From contig NC_023754.2 in the NCBI RefSeq assembly GCF_000499845.2, positions 16,248,359-16,312,358 of the forward strand: DNA of 64,000 nucleotides. Reading direction: 5' to 3'. Source of the stretch: Phaseolus vulgaris. Lineage: Eukaryota; Streptophyta; Magnoliopsida; Fabales; Fabaceae. A program made the position numbers and the translations under genes. Below the pieces are notes generated by a model. The model searched no databases. It worked only from the letters and a program-made list of their open reading frames with translations, and was not told the origin of the DNA. Below are positions 35,456-48,087 of the stretch, piece by piece (the first letter of the stretch is position 1; every line of letters begins with the position of its first letter).

Positions 35456-36444
35456 TGTTGGGAAAATTCAGAATTAATTTTCCCTCTTTAGTGTAGATAC
35501 AAGATGGGCACTTGCAGATGCAATAAGCAAATAATAGAAAATATAGCAAATAGAATAATGACACATAGAATTTTTACAGTGGAAAACCTTCCTCAACTTG
35601 AGAAGTAAAACTAGTGAAGAAAAGTCCTCTACTATAAAAGTAGGATTACAATATTTTTTTTTCTCACTCTTTGAGGATAACACTTAATCTCATCCAACAA
35701 GGATGGAATACAACATCTCTCTAACATCTCACTAGGATTTCTAATATCACCATTATGGTGAAAACGCCTCCATTATGAAAGTGGGATTACAATATTTGTT
35801 TCTCTCACTCTGTGAGGATAACACTCAATCTCATCCAACAATGATGGAATTCAAAGTCTCTCTAGCATCTCACCATTATGGTGAAAAATGTCTCCACTAT
35901 GAAAGTGAGATTACAAAGTCTTTCTAGCATCTCACTGAGATTTCTAATCTTACCATTATGATAGATATCTACTCTATCTTTTTCTCTCTATGTTGCTCTT
36001 CTCACTGCTTCATTTCTTCATTTTCAATGTTTCATCTTCATCTTTCTCAGAAGTTCCCCTTATATAGAGAAGAATTCAAGTAGATTGAATTAAATTTTTT
36101 TTGTCAAAAGAAAATTCAATCTATATGAAAAATATTGTTTCATACAAGACTTTATAGCAAAATACCAAATAAGTCTTTATAGAGGCAGTAAATTCACCGT
36201 ATCATTTTGTTTCACACATATTATTTAATTAATATCTAATCTTGTATTATTCACAGGTTATCAACATCAGTTATATGAAACAAGTTCCAACTTGTTTCCA
36301 CCTTCTTCTCCTTTCCAGTGGCACAATTTTTGTCATCCCTACCACTCCAGTTCTACATAGGAAGAATTTAAAATGGAAATGCATAATGCATTTCATTCCA
36401 CAATAATGCAGATGTTACAATTCAAGCCTTTACTTATCCGATAG
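35456..36444. repeat. LTR-like repeat with about 120-145-bp tandem units
   Basis: It begins TGTTGGGAAAATTC. Between 35615 and 35965 a unit with GATTACAATATTT, 'CTCACTCTNTGAGGATAACAC', 'CTCATCCAACAANGATGGAAT' and 'CACCATTATGGTGAAAA' occurs two and a half to three times, the last copy shortened. The GTGGAAAACCTT phrase near 35580 is common in plant copia LTRs. I could not find the right end: the CACTA element at 36445 stands where it might be. Confidence 0.4.
36442..36444. repeat. target-site duplication TAG (left) of CACTA element
   Basis: TAG here and at 45412-45414 flank the element. A 3-bp duplication is the hallmark of CACTA elements. Confidence 0.65.
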
Positions 36445-36469
36445 CACTACAAAAAAAAGTGTATATTGT

Positions 36470-36730
36470 GGCGGTTTTTTTCGTATAAAGTGGCGTTTAT
36501 AACCGCCACAATATACGCTTGTGGCGGTTTCCCAAACCGCCATAGAACTGGCCGCCACAAAGTTTAATGTGGCGGTTTTATGTTACCCGCCGCAACACCC
36601 GCCACTTTAAACATAGTGTAAGTAGTGGCGGTTTTTATATGTAAGTAGTGTCAGTTATAACTGTCGCAATTTACAATCATTGAAGAAGATTCTGGCACCA
36701 TAATATTCGTAAGTAGTGGCGTTTTTAACT
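36470..36730. repeat. CACTA left subterminal repeats
   Basis: At least eight copies of a motif with core GTGGCGGTTT or AACCGCCAC, in both orientations, occur within 260 bp, some degenerate (GTGTCAGTTATAAC, GTGGCGTTTTTAAC). In En/Spm, such repeats bind the TNPA-class protein and bring the ends together. Confidence 0.75.
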
Positions 36731-36758
36731 GACGTAATTTTAATACTGAATAAGTAAA

Positions 36759-36885
36759 ATTTAACCACTTTTTTATAATCTTTTTTATAATCTGTTTTAT
36801 ACAATTATAAAATTTAACCACCACTTTTCTATAATCTTTTTTATAATCTGTTTTATACAATTATAAAATTTAACCACCATTTTTT
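36759..36885. repeat. 63-bp tandem duplication
   Basis: Two units containing TTTTTTATAATCTGTTTTAT, then ACAATTATAAAATTTAACCA, stand in tandem inside the CACTA element, next to its left subterminal repeats. Confidence 0.7.
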
Positions 36886-36943
36886 CATAATAAAATAAAA
36901 TAATGTATAAAGTTATAATCATCCATTCATTTCATTAAAAATT

Positions 36944-37060
36944 AAAGCACACATAATAATGTTCAAATGTTTATATGTAATTGAAAGTTAAAGCACACAT
37001 AATAATGTTCAAATGTTTATATGTAATTGAAAGTTAAAGCACACATAATAATGTTCAAAA
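36944..37060. repeat. 46-bp tandem repeat, 2.5 units
   Basis: Units begin at 36944, 36990 and 37036 with AAAGCACACATAATAATGTT, each 46 bp. They lie downstream of the last exon of the TNP1-like gene, probably in its 3' untranslated part. Confidence 0.8.
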
Positions 37061-37172
37061 GTTTAAAACACATAAAAAGTTCATACATCCCTAATCAAGT
37101 TTAAAATTTCAACACATAGTTGTTCAAAAGTTCATACATTCCTAGTCAAGTTTAAAATTAAAACACACATCT

Positions 37173-39657
37173 CTAATCAGTTTTGCTTCCAGCACTTGAT
37201 CCTATTACTTGATTAGGTGATGGAGCACCACTTCCATAATCCGATGCCTGAAATAAATAATTTTAAGTTAATAAATTTGTATGTTTATAATTATAAAATA
37301 AAAGAGACCAATAAATATTTAAATATATTAATACCTCATTGGTGGATGCACGAACCAAATTAGCTGCTATTGCAGCAAAATGTTCTGGAACGTCTTTTCT
37401 TGAAGCAATATAAGCAAGCAAAGTGTTCATTTGATTTTTCACAGTTGCAAGCTCATTTTCCATTTGAGTTATCTTGTCCTCCACATTTGATGAAGTTGAA
37501 CTAGAAGAAGCATGGTTCATACCACTTAGCCTTGTTGTGGATCCTTTGAAAGCAAGGCTGGGACAAGCTCCATATGATAGCCCTCTAACTCGACCCGGAT
37601 GCTCCTTACCAAATATGACACCAATTGGATCTTCTGGAGATATATTTGAACCACCTTTTGGATTTGTCAACATTAGTTCATCAATTTTTTCCTGGATAAA
37701 ATTGAAAATATATCATGGCAGCAGCAGTAAACATAATGAAATGGTTGAACTCTCAACTACAACATAGAATAGCAATGCCCTTGCATGGCTGCCCAAGTCA
37801 TTCCCCAATGGAACCTTAGAGACAAAATCTGTAAAATCATACCCCTAAATATAGATGCACCTATTCATCTATAAATAACAATTACCCACCCCTGATTCCA
37901 CTTAAGTCCATGCTATCATGGAAATATTGTGCCTGTCACCATCACATAAACTACCATTCATTTTTATCATTATAATTCTTATTATTATTACTATTTCTAG
38001 ATTTCCTGCTTTTTCTTTTTCCTATCCACCACTTCCCATATCAATACATCATCATCAAAGCAGTCCAATATATTTTCATGATCAATACATCATCATCAAA
38101 GCAGTTCAATATATCATCATGATCAATACATCATCATCAAAGTAGTCCAGTATATTTCCATGATCAATACATCATCATCAAAGTAGTCCAGTATATTTCC
38201 ATGATCAATACATCATCATCAAAGCAGTCCAATATATTTCTATGATCAATACATCATCATCAAAGTAGTCCAAACACTTACCCCAATTTCCAGCGCCTCT
38301 TCATTCACATATATGCCATTTTTCCTCTTATGTGTGATCTTCCACATTTCAGCTCGTCCAATATTTTTACCAGTCTCAATTTTCTATATGTTCAACAATA
38401 ATAATATAAGTATAATGTGGTGGAAATTGTAATATATTAAAATAAAGAGCACAATATAAGTAAACAAATACCAAATTATTTCTTCTTCTTGACAAAGACA
38501 TAGCACCACCAGTGTGAGGAATAACTTGTCTCTTCCTTATATCTCTATTTCTATTACACATGTTCTACAAAGTGAAAATGAAATCAGTTTTGTGTAAACT
38601 TAAAGTAAGCTTATTAATAATAAAAAGAAAACAGAGTTTACTATACCACTGTAGAAGGCCTCAAACGATAATCAACAAAAACAGCCCATTGTTCCATGTT
38701 TAATCCAGCTGGAACATTCTTGATGAGGTCACTTCTGCTCATAAGAGGGTCATAAAATTCATTCCAAAGCTTACATCTGTATTCCCTCCACAGTTTCCCA
38801 ATTTTAAACATAACATCTCTTTTAGCCAAATCTTCATTTACTTTGAAACAAAATCGAGACTTCAAAAAAAGAAAAGAAGTTAGTCCAAATGTATTGAATA
38901 AAATTAAAGTTATTTCAATGTAAGTTATATTACCTTTAGTGCACTCTCCCACACTGTATCCTTGTAAGTATCTGGCAAAGTTGACCACTTTTCAAAACTA
39001 ATAGGGAACAATACATGATTTGCTGCTAGCTGTCCACAAACTCCAGCAAGTAAACCAGATGCTTCTCCAATTGGTTGAAAATTGTCATCATAGTTCACCA
39101 CCACACGTAGTCCGGTAGGTAAGTTATGAGCATCCCTAACCTTCACCTTTAGTTTTTGACTAACTCCTTTGCCATCTATAAAAAATCCAAATACATTATT
39201 TTATGTGCAGTGAAACTTATTACATGTAAAGAAAAAAAAAACAAAAGATTTTACCTATAGCATCAACAAACCAATAGTGGTTTGATTGCCTTGATTTTCT
39301 TGGTTGCACTCTTTCAGGTTCAGACTCAGAAGTTGGTTGTGCTGGTGCAGATTCAGAAGTTGCTGGAGGTACAGATTCAGATGATTCAAGATTTTCAGAT
39401 TCAGTCTGTGGTTGTGGAACTTGTGAAGCTTGTGATTGTGGAACTTGTGAAGTTTGTGATTGTGTAGGTTGTGAGGTTTGTTGATGAATAGATTGAGAAG
39501 CTTGTGGTAGTGGAGATCCAAATGGACTTGCAGAAGTAGTTCTTGTCTGGTCCTGTGTAGTAGAAGGCGTAGCATTAATGTTTACATAGTTGGCCACAGA
39601 TTTGTCTGAACCAGCAACTGACTTAAGCAAGTTCTTGATCCTTTTAGGTTTAGGCAT
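37173..39657 (-). CDS. TNP1/Transposase_24-like gene of the CACTA element (spliced)
   Basis: Seven exons are traceable. The first starts with ATG at 39657 (MPKPKRIKNLLKSV), is Ser/Gln/Pro-rich and ends near 39255. Exons at about 39150-38935 (NYDDNFQPIGEASGLLAGVC, LFPISFEKWSTLPD) and 38855-38645 (KVNEDLAKRDVMFKIGKLWR, NMEQWAVFVDYRLRP) follow, with short exons near 38565-38475 and 38380-38282. Then come 37691-37335 (DPIGVIFGKEHPGRVRGLSY and a coiled coil VEDKITQMENELATVKNQMN) and 37247-37173, with stop TAG. The donor at 38281 (GTAAGT) and acceptor at 37692 preserve phase. The pattern fits the plant 'Transposase_24' partner protein of En/Spm elements, which binds subterminal repeats. The frame seems intact. 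A CAG acceptor just before the ATG suggests a leader intron. Confidence 0.72.
38040..38273. repeat. 41-bp minisatellite in an intron, almost six units
   Basis: Units begin at 38040, 38081, 38122, 38163, 38204 and 38245, exactly 41 bp apart, each with ATCAATACATCATCATCAAA then G(C/T)AGTCCA. The array lies inside the 590-bp intron (37692-38281) of the TNP1-like gene, ending 8 bp from the donor site. The small open frame through it on the + strand is a by-product. Confidence 0.9.
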
Positions 39658-39797
39658 ATCTGCACATAAAAAAGAAGTAATCAACAACATAATTTAAATT
39701 TGAAGATATATTAAAAGTGGAGATATATTAAAAGCTTCATACATGCACATAGTAGATGAATGAACATACTAATAGTGCAGTTGAACCAAGGTTATTA

Positions 39798-42363
39798 TTA
39801 CTCTGACATTGAGTCATTTTCATGAAGTTCATCATCATTGTTGTCCTCATTTAGTAATTCATCATCTTCATCCTCCCTAAATAATGCCAATTGGTCAGAG
39901 TTGCTGAAAAATTCATGTAAGTCTTGTTGTGGACACGGTTCTACTTCACAAACTTCACCATCTCCTTCTCCCATATCATACAAGTCTCGTGGTTTCAAAT
40001 GGACAGCAATTGACCATTCCTTATTCACCTCATCATTTATATAATATACCATTCCAGCTTGTGAAGCTTCAATGTATGGATCATGCTCCTCATGATCTCC
40101 CGTGTGAATTAACCTTGAAAAATTAATACAAGTGAAACCCCAAGGATCCTTCCTCAACCCACAGTCCCTTGTGGTGTCAGCCCATTTACATTTGAACAAG
40201 ATAACCTTAAAATGACCATAGTAATTAAGCTCAATTATATCTTCTAATTTTCCATAATATGCCAAATCTGCTTGTCTAATATTTTGATCCACACCACTTA
40301 CAACACACGATGTTGAAGAAGTTAAGAACACTCCACAATTTTGGGTTTTTAAGTCATGTTCTCGACTTTCAGTTCTAAATTTGAAACCATTTACATTAAA
40401 GGCAGAAATTCTTCTAGCATGTGTTGTTGGACCTTGAGCTAGATACTTAAGATCATTTGCAACTGTACTTGAAATGTCTGTGTTATTAATCTACAAAAAT
40501 AATGCTTGTTGTCAGTATATCTTTGAAATTGACATTTTTAACTTGTAAAAACATATTGTACCTACCCTTTGAGGAAACCAATTCATGAAATCCTTATTGA
40601 CAATCTTTTCTAGCTCTGTATTTGGAATTCTTCTCCCTCTAGACCTTATTCGTAAATGTTGTCTAAATTCCCTAAGAAAAAAATTTGAAACCAATATATT
40701 ACTAATAATTCCATAAAGGACAACTTTTCAACATAATTAGATTTATATTGAGTGTTAATACTCACTCAATGTAAGGTTGAACTTGAGGGCAATTAAATAA
40801 CACATATCGATGTGCTTGCGTTCTCTCAATAGTTGACATCTCAAAAGTTGAAGCTGCACTTACAACTCTACCAATTGGTGGAAATAGGGTATTCAATTCT
40901 GAAATATTTATGTTGAAAGAGTCATCTACACGTGAAGGTCTATTAGTTCTTGTTTTCATCCCTTCCATATATTGAGAAAAAAAGGTCAAAACCTCTTCAG
41001 CTAGGTATCCTTCAGCAATAGAACCTTCAGGTTGTGCCTTGTTTCGAACATACGATTTTAAGTGTCCCAAATACCTATAAAATTCTTTCGCAATTAGAAT
41101 AATCAAACTTTGAACTTAAAAAAAGTACAAAAGTTCGCAGGAAATTTACCTTTCTATGGGATACATCCAACGGTAATGTACCGGTCCTCCAAGTTTTGCC
41201 TCACCAGCTAGATGACATGTTAAATGAACCATGATTGTAAAGAAGGTAGGAGGAAATAACATTTCCAAGTGGCAAAGAGTTTGAATCATGCGAGACTCAA
41301 GTTTATTAAGATCAAATTGACTTAAACTTTTCCCACATAATTGTCGAAAAAATGAACACATTTCTACTATCACGGCAGTCACATTGTTTGGTAGAACATT
41401 ACGTATGGCAATAGGTAGTAATTGTTCCATAAGAATATGACAATCATGACTCTTGAGTCCAAAAATCTTTCCACCTTTCAAATCTACACACCTTGCAATA
41501 TTACTTGAGTATCCATCTGGCATTTTAGCCTTTTTCAACGTCCGCAAAAACGTTTTTTTCTTTGTTTTTGACAATGAAAATACACTTGGCCGAAATCTTC
41601 CTTTATCATTTGGCCAAAGCTCTTTCCTTATACCCATTTCTTTAAGAACCTTTCGGGCTTTGAGATTATCTTTGGACTTCTTAGGATCATTAAGTAATGT
41701 ATACAAAACATTGTCACAAACATTTTTCTCAATATGCATCACATCTAGACAATGGCGTAACAAGTTGGTCCGCCAATAAGGAAGTTCAAAAAATATACTT
41801 CTCTTTCTCCATTGCTCTGCTCCAACTTGAACAACATTCTTTCCACGAGCCCTCTTACTTGTATCTATAGGGTCTAATGGTTTTCCAAATGTAACATTCA
41901 CACCCTCAATTTGATTCCATATGTCTGACCCTAACAAAGGTTTTGGTGCATCTCTTAGTTCATTTGTTCCATCAAAAAGATGATGATTGAATCTGAATCT
42001 GTGCTCTTTACTTAAAAATCTACGATGTCCCATAAAGCAGAATTTGCCCCTGTACAACCAAGAAGAGTCGGTTTCAAAGTTGCAGGTAGGGCAAGCAAGA
42101 CCAGTGTGCGTGTTCCATCCAGACAAATTACCTAGCCCAGGGAAGTCACTAATTGTCCACAACAAAGCTGCTCGCAAAGTAAACATTTCTTTTTTTGAAT
42201 AGTCAAATGTTTGTACTCCATCAAACCATAAATCCTTCAATTCGCTTATGAGTGGTTCTAAGTAAACATCAATGTCATTTCCTACCATTTGTTTTCCAGG
42301 AATTATCATGGAGAGGATAAAAGATAGATAATGGAGACACTTTGTGTTGTGTGGTAGGAACAA
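39798..42363 (-). pseudogene. TNP2-like CACTA transposase, N-terminally truncated, 3' exons intact
   Basis: Minus-strand exons: 42363-41150 (NDIDVYLEPLISELKDLW, LRAALLWTISDFPGLGNLSG and CPTCNFET, the tnp2 catalytic region; then LPYWRTNLLRHCLDVMHIEK and the DUF4218 part to YRWMYPIER), 41074-40766 (YLGHLKSYVRNKAQPEGSIA), 40671 to about 40566 (EFRQHLRIRSRG...) and about 40493-39798 (the DUF4216 region, GVFLTSSTSCVVSGVDQN, with an acidic end and stop TAA). GT/AG sites keep phase: for example AG at 41150 joins G at 41074 to make the Arg codon. Upstream, the frame breaks near 42355 (a shift inside the 'W..VP.N' segment). The usual transposase-associated N-terminal domain and Cys-rich part are not found up to 45250. 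Confidence 0.82.
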
Positions 42364-45249
42364 ACTCCCAAGAACATAACCAATTTAATTCAACAAAATC
42401 ATTAACTATGATGTTTTTCACGTGTGATGGGTCTACTCTTAAAAGTAGTAACCAATTCAAACAGAGTGTCCTACTTATAATGTCTACTTACAGTGTCTGA
42501 ATCTTTTTACAGTTGAACTTTAATTAAAAAATACATCATAATTAACATTTATATTATCTAATTATATAAGATTTAATTATAATTAAAATACATTTTAACT
42601 AATATATACTTAAACTCGTATCATATGATCGGATATCGAATATTAAAGACAGTTCGGTCCTTTACAACTATCTTGGGACAAAAAAAATAAATAAATTCAA
42701 CCCAAACCTTTTGTAGTAACTGTTGTTGTAGAAACTGTGAAGAAAAGTCTTTTTTTTTTCATTGTTGAAATATTGAGAAGGTGAGAAGCAGGGAAGAAAT
42801 TCCAGCTGTGAAATGAGAAAAGGACACAGTTCCAGAGAGATGAGGGGGACAGTGTGGTTCTGAACCCACCAACACCAACAACAGTATCCTAGGATATCAC
42901 CCCATTTTCTATCTATTTTCACAAAAATTAAATCCTACATTTCTTCCATGGCTTGTCAGGTTCCACAACATCATCAATATAATAAAATTCATAAGATGCC
43001 AATTTACAAACACTATCTTTCTGCCAGATTTTCATTTTTATCAATGAATTAGATTTACATTGGATTCACACATCATTACCCCATTGGATTTACATTTCAA
43101 AGTGGAAATGAAAAAGTCGCATGAAAACGAAAAAAAATTCCAACTTCACATTTGCAAGAGACAAATTCACTAAAGAGGTACCATCAAGCTAGTAGCCATT
43201 TTTCAATTAAGCTGACACATGTATTAAAAATATGGAGCTATAGCTAGCATGTTCAATTAAGCTGACAGTAATATTATTCATATATCACTCATATTTTATA
43301 TTTTTGTAAGGAAGAAGGATAGAGAAAAAAAAAACACATTCTTCCTTTCTATTTTCTCTGTCATGAACATTATTCTGTGTGTGATAATAAGCATAAAAGT
43401 GAGGAAACTGAAACTCACTCTGCCATGCCACCAATTGAAACTCACTCTACCATGCCACCGCTCTCTCAAATTCCACCTTCTTCTTTTCTTCACCCTTTAA
43501 CCATTGCAAAATGCTGGTTTTCCAAAGAAGTTCTGATTCACAAAATGATTCAGATTAGTGCATAACATACAATAACCGCCTTACACACTATATTGATAGC
43601 TTATATTAAAAGAGTAGGGATATGAATTTGTCTCACTTGTGGCCAATCAATTAATCTGTCATTACCATGACATTCCTTAAGCACCAGAATACACTTGATG
43701 GACCTTCACTAGGAGCACCATCCAGCAGCCACCTGTAACAGAGCCGCATGTAAAGCATAAAGTTAAAAATGATATAAGGCATGAAGTTACACCGCATGTA
43801 ACAGAACCGATCCTAGTCACCTGCTGGCCACCCAAGAACCAAACCTCAGCTCCATCCAAATGGCTCAAAAGAGCACATCATCAGCCTCAACCACTTAGCT
43901 TGGTTACCACATAACAGAATTGCTTCCTACACTTGGCTACGCAACTGATAGATTACCACAGGGACGCTGCTCTAGAATCAGAAAAAAGATCCTCCCTATG
44001 GTACATGCATTATCATGTACCATCTGAAACACTAGGACATGTGGTAGCACCACTCCTCAATCATTACGTACCTTATCATGCCACGCGACTTCTTAAATCC
44101 AAAATTATATCCAAGGACTACGATTGTATGTAAATACAATTTAGTCAAAACTTTCTAGTGGTTGTGAAGGAGGATAATGAATACAACGCTTCTCTTTTGA
44201 CCAATCATTCTTTATCATATAAAGTGGTAAGCACAAATCAAAATGACAGTAACCAAAGTAACAGTTTTAAAAATCACTTCTTACAATAATTAAGAAATAA
44301 TCTTTATATCTTTTTGTTGGTTAGTAATATAACATTTTACAATGATAATGGATGTTTATCAAAGTTACCTAATCGTGGAACTTATCATCAGTACCATTCA
44401 AGGGGAAGTTAATTTATGTTTAACCACTTGACCGACGCATGAACTACAATAACAGCTGAGAGAAAATACTTAAGGGCTGGAGCTGGAGCAAGTAATGGAA
44501 AAGGTCGGCATCCAGAACCAGAACTGTAAATTGAATAAAAAAATGTCAATGACTTGTTCAAAAAACGAGGTTTCGATGAAGAGTTTCTTGGCTCCAGGCC
44601 CCGTAAACCCCACATTGGACTCAACTCCATGCCTTTCAATTGAATCCGAACAGAGTACATGCACAAATTCCACAGAATCTTTTGTTTAACAATATCTTTT
44701 GTGGCTCATAGATGAAAGAAGATCCGGTAGCATACATTTAAGGTTTTCATAGCACGGGGAAGTAAAATTAACAAAGTTGTATTGTCAAGGGACTACCTGA
44801 ATCAGTGATTTGTTTTCGAATGCTGCTTAATCCACTTAGAAGCTAGTTGATGCAAGTTCTTCTCTGACCCTAAACTTCTTCTCTCGGCAACAAATTCCTA
44901 CTATCACGTTAGGGTTTCGTGAAAGGACAAAGGTGTTAGGGTTTCATGTAAGTGTGAAGCTAGATGGAAGTGTTTCATTTCGTGTGAAGCAGAGAAAGAA
45001 ATGTTAGGTTTCGTTTTGTGTGAAGAGGCTTAAGGGTCTGGTGCAGAGAGAGAAGAAACGTTAGGGTGTGGAAGAGAGAGAGGGAAGAGGTGTTAGGGCT
45101 TGGTTTCCAAATTCAAAAAAAAAAATTCAAAAAAAAAATTAAAAGTAAGTTTTAAAAAAAAAAATCAAATTTTCAAGTGAAAGCAAGTTTTAAAAAAAAT
45201 GAATAATGAGAAATGGTGTATGGAGGAAAAAAACTGGAATTTTTTTTTA
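42364..45249. other. unassigned 2.9-kb segment inside the CACTA element
   Basis: This holds the place where the transposase N-terminus should be, but I find no transposase phrase. Short minus-strand pieces at about 43677-43868 (e.g. SHLDGAEVWFLGGQQ followed by a GT; WLLDGAPSEGPSSVFWC) and 44409-44690 look coding-like and have splice-like borders. A near-direct repeat (CCGCATGTAA.., 43735-43812) is present. CACTA elements often carry captured host gene fragments. That is the likely reading, but I cannot name the source gene. Confidence 0.35.
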
Positions 45250-45395
45250 AAAATAATTGTGACAGTTAAAAATGACATATTATACTGAAATGACGTATTA
45301 TACAAAGATAATTGTGGCGGTTAGTCAAATGCCATATTATACTGAAAATTGTGGCGGTTATAAATAACCGCCATAATAAAACCGCCATATTTTAC
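45250..45395. repeat. CACTA right subterminal repeats
   Basis: Repeated units AATTGTGGCGGTTA / GACATATTATACTGAAA, plus inverted AACCGCCATAATAAAACC, occur near the right terminus. They mirror those at the left end but are fewer and more diverged. Confidence 0.7.
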
Positions 45396-45414
45396 ACTGT
45401 TTTTTGTAGTATAG

Positions 45415-48087
45415 CCAATGATTTGAGCACTATAATCACACATGATAAATTAAAAGAAAATGATGTATTTGTATTGTGTGCTATTGAATTATTGGTGCAG
45501 AAAAATATTAAACATGATGAATACCATCTATTTTTATTACTTCTTTAATCATACACAACAGCTACATTAGTAAAACACACTCCACATGTCTTTTCCTAAT
45601 AATTTAAACTTTGTTATTCTTTATTCACAACTAAACCATATGGGTTGAGATATATTATATAAATACTAAATGAAATGGATTTACTAATTTTTATTATATA
45701 TTAAGAAACTCTACTACAGTTTTGTTCTGAAAAAACCGATGAATTAAAAAAATAATATATAAACTAATTTTGATCTTATTTCTAATTATATTGGAATAAT
45801 TTTAAAAATATTTAATTTTATAAATTAATAAACTATTCATTGACAAGATTTTTTTTGTTGATGATTGAAATTTAAATTTAAAAATGATAATTTTTCTTAT
45901 GGAAATAAATTAACTAATATTTTTAAAAGTACATAGCAATTTATACCTCATACCAATTGAGAAATGTGGTTATGCTACTAAGTACCTCAAAAGTTATGTG
46001 AATGCTTGTTCATGTTACACTCATTGCCCTAAACCTTTTTGTGCAAGTTGAAGAAGCTTTTGAGTTGCTCTTTTTAGTAACAGAGACATATATCATAACC
46101 ACTTTCTGAATGTTTAGTTTCCCTTTTACTGTGTGGCTAGTTCTTTTTGAACAAATAGATAAGAGCTAAGTTAAAAAATAAAAAAAAGTAGATATTTATT
46201 GTCGCAGTTGGAGAATAGAGGCCAAAAATAAAAGGATATGTGGGTCTTCAAACTATCTTTGTGTTCTGGAAGTGGCAAAAATGCAAAATCCTTTTCACTA
46301 ACTCAATGTTCTGGTATTTAGTTATCATCATATCATACAAGTTAAAAGTTGCTTAAATATCAATATCAAAATCCATTAAAAATGTTTGCCATGTTATCTA
46401 ATATTAGAATTTATAACTTTTGCTAACTAACCTGCATAATACAAATTGGCTTTATAAACCAGCAAAAATTAAAAACTTGATTATATTCTAAGTTAAGTTA
46501 GTTGAAAGTTAAGAACTTTTCTCAAAATTCAAAGATAGTTAGAAACTATTCTGACTAATCAGCACCTAGTTTATCACAAAGAATCAGAGGTTATTTTCAT
46601 CTACGAGAAATTAAGTTCAGTTTAAAATACAACTCAAGTCTAAACCTTTATTATAACCATTTTTTTTTACATAATTTTTTTCCGATTATACCCTTATTTA
46701 ATATATCTTATTTTTTAATACAATAAAGTATTTTGTCATTTCATATTAATTATTTAAAAAATAAAATTATTTTTTAATTTTTAAATTAATATTAATATAC
46801 AATTTTTATATGACTTCTCCACTCTTTCTTAGTTTTTTATTTTATGAAAACAAAGTGAGCATACTTTCACACATTTTTACACCAAGTCTCACATATAAAA
46901 TAAAATAACATCCACTTGTAATCACTCTCTACAGTCAATTTTTTGTTTTTCAATTTCAACTCATCCAAAATTATTTCTATATATATGTATATTACATTTC
47001 TATCATCTAGAAAATTAAGTAAAGAAAAAAAATGTAAATACATAATATTGTGATTGTGTTTCACTAGTATGTTATGTTGATAATGATAATACTAAACATA
47101 TAAGTTTTGTCTTGTTTAATAGATTAATCACATCAATTTGTGGATGATTCTCTCTCTTTTCTTCTTATTTAATTCTTCTAAAAATGTTTGGGGGACTTTT
47201 CCAAACATACAAAAATCTTAACTATATATAAATAATATATATATATATATATATGATATGATATGATATCAGCAAGTTGAATGTAGATATGCAACCCCCA
47301 TTTATGATTCTCTGCAATTTATCTTCTGCCTCTATATTTTGGGGTAGGCCACATACTATGGAATTAGCAGACCCCACCTTATATTAACCATGGAAGGAAT
47401 TATTAAAAATTTTGTATGTATCACTGTCTCCATCAATCTGATAAATCCCTTTTCTTTCTATCTATTTTTTCCCTGTTATTTCTAATATTAGTACTCACCA
47501 TGCATGAACGAGTGAGAGTTTTGGATATATATAACACTAAAAAGACAGCTTTTGTTTTCATTTTTTTGGACATTGAAGTCCTTTCTGTGTTTGAAAACAA
47601 TTGATGTGCAGAAAATGAAACAGAAGGATTGAAACACAATTATTATTTTATTATTTACACACTTTATTGTAAGATAAAGTAAAACTTGCTTATAGTTATT
47701 AATTGGAAGATGCATGGAATGAATAGTGATAAATGAATTCTCTCTAAATCTATAACTAAAATTTCATTATGTTTTTAAGTTTAAAATAAATTGACAAATA
47801 ATAAAATAAAATAAATTGAAAATTTATAAATGTTTTAACCCTTATACAACCGATATTATAAGCTAAATCCTATAATTCAACATTTAATTAAACTTTGAAT
47901 TACAAAACTTTCTACCAACATAAACATTCAACAAAAAACATAACCTAACTTCTTCCTTAGTACAATATTAATGTTAATGTCTTCTTTGGATTGTAGGAAT
48001 ATAAAGAAGTATTGTGTGACATTTAAAAACACTTAGCAGGGCTTAAAGTGAGATGTGTATTCCTTCATATATCTCCGTTTACTTTAA
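45415..48087. other. AT-rich intergenic stretch
   Basis: No gene is recognisable. The small frames at 47416-47715 overlap on both strands and match nothing. A (TA)n run followed by GATATGATATGATATC occurs at about 47228-47270. Confidence 0.45.

Larger units (their letters stand above)
36445..45411 (-). mobile_element. CACTA (En/Spm) DNA transposon, 8967 bp
   Basis: The left end CACTACAAAAAAAAGTGTA pairs with the right end ..TACACTGTTTTTTGTAGTA (the last base mutated from G). Subterminal repeats with the core TGGCGGTT/AACCGCCA crowd 36470-36730 and, in opposite sense, 45250-45390, the binding-site pattern known for En/Spm. Two minus-strand genes are inside: a TNP2-like transposase (39798-42363, truncated at its N-terminus) and a TNP1/Transposase_24-like gene (37173-39657). 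The stretch 42364-45250 encodes nothing I recognise as transposase, so the element is rearranged and probably non-autonomous. Confidence 0.88.

Noticed and set aside
37918..38145. 75-codon + strand frame with Tyr/Ile/His/Ser repeats
   Set aside because: It is generated by the 41-bp minisatellite in an intron on the other strand.
38040..38273. CRISPR-like array
   Set aside because: The repeats are contiguous with no unique spacers and the genome is plant nuclear. It is a minisatellite.
39282..39575. Additional frames opposite or out of phase to the Ser/Gln-rich exon of the TNP1-like gene
   Set aside because: They result from repetitive codons in the low-complexity exon.
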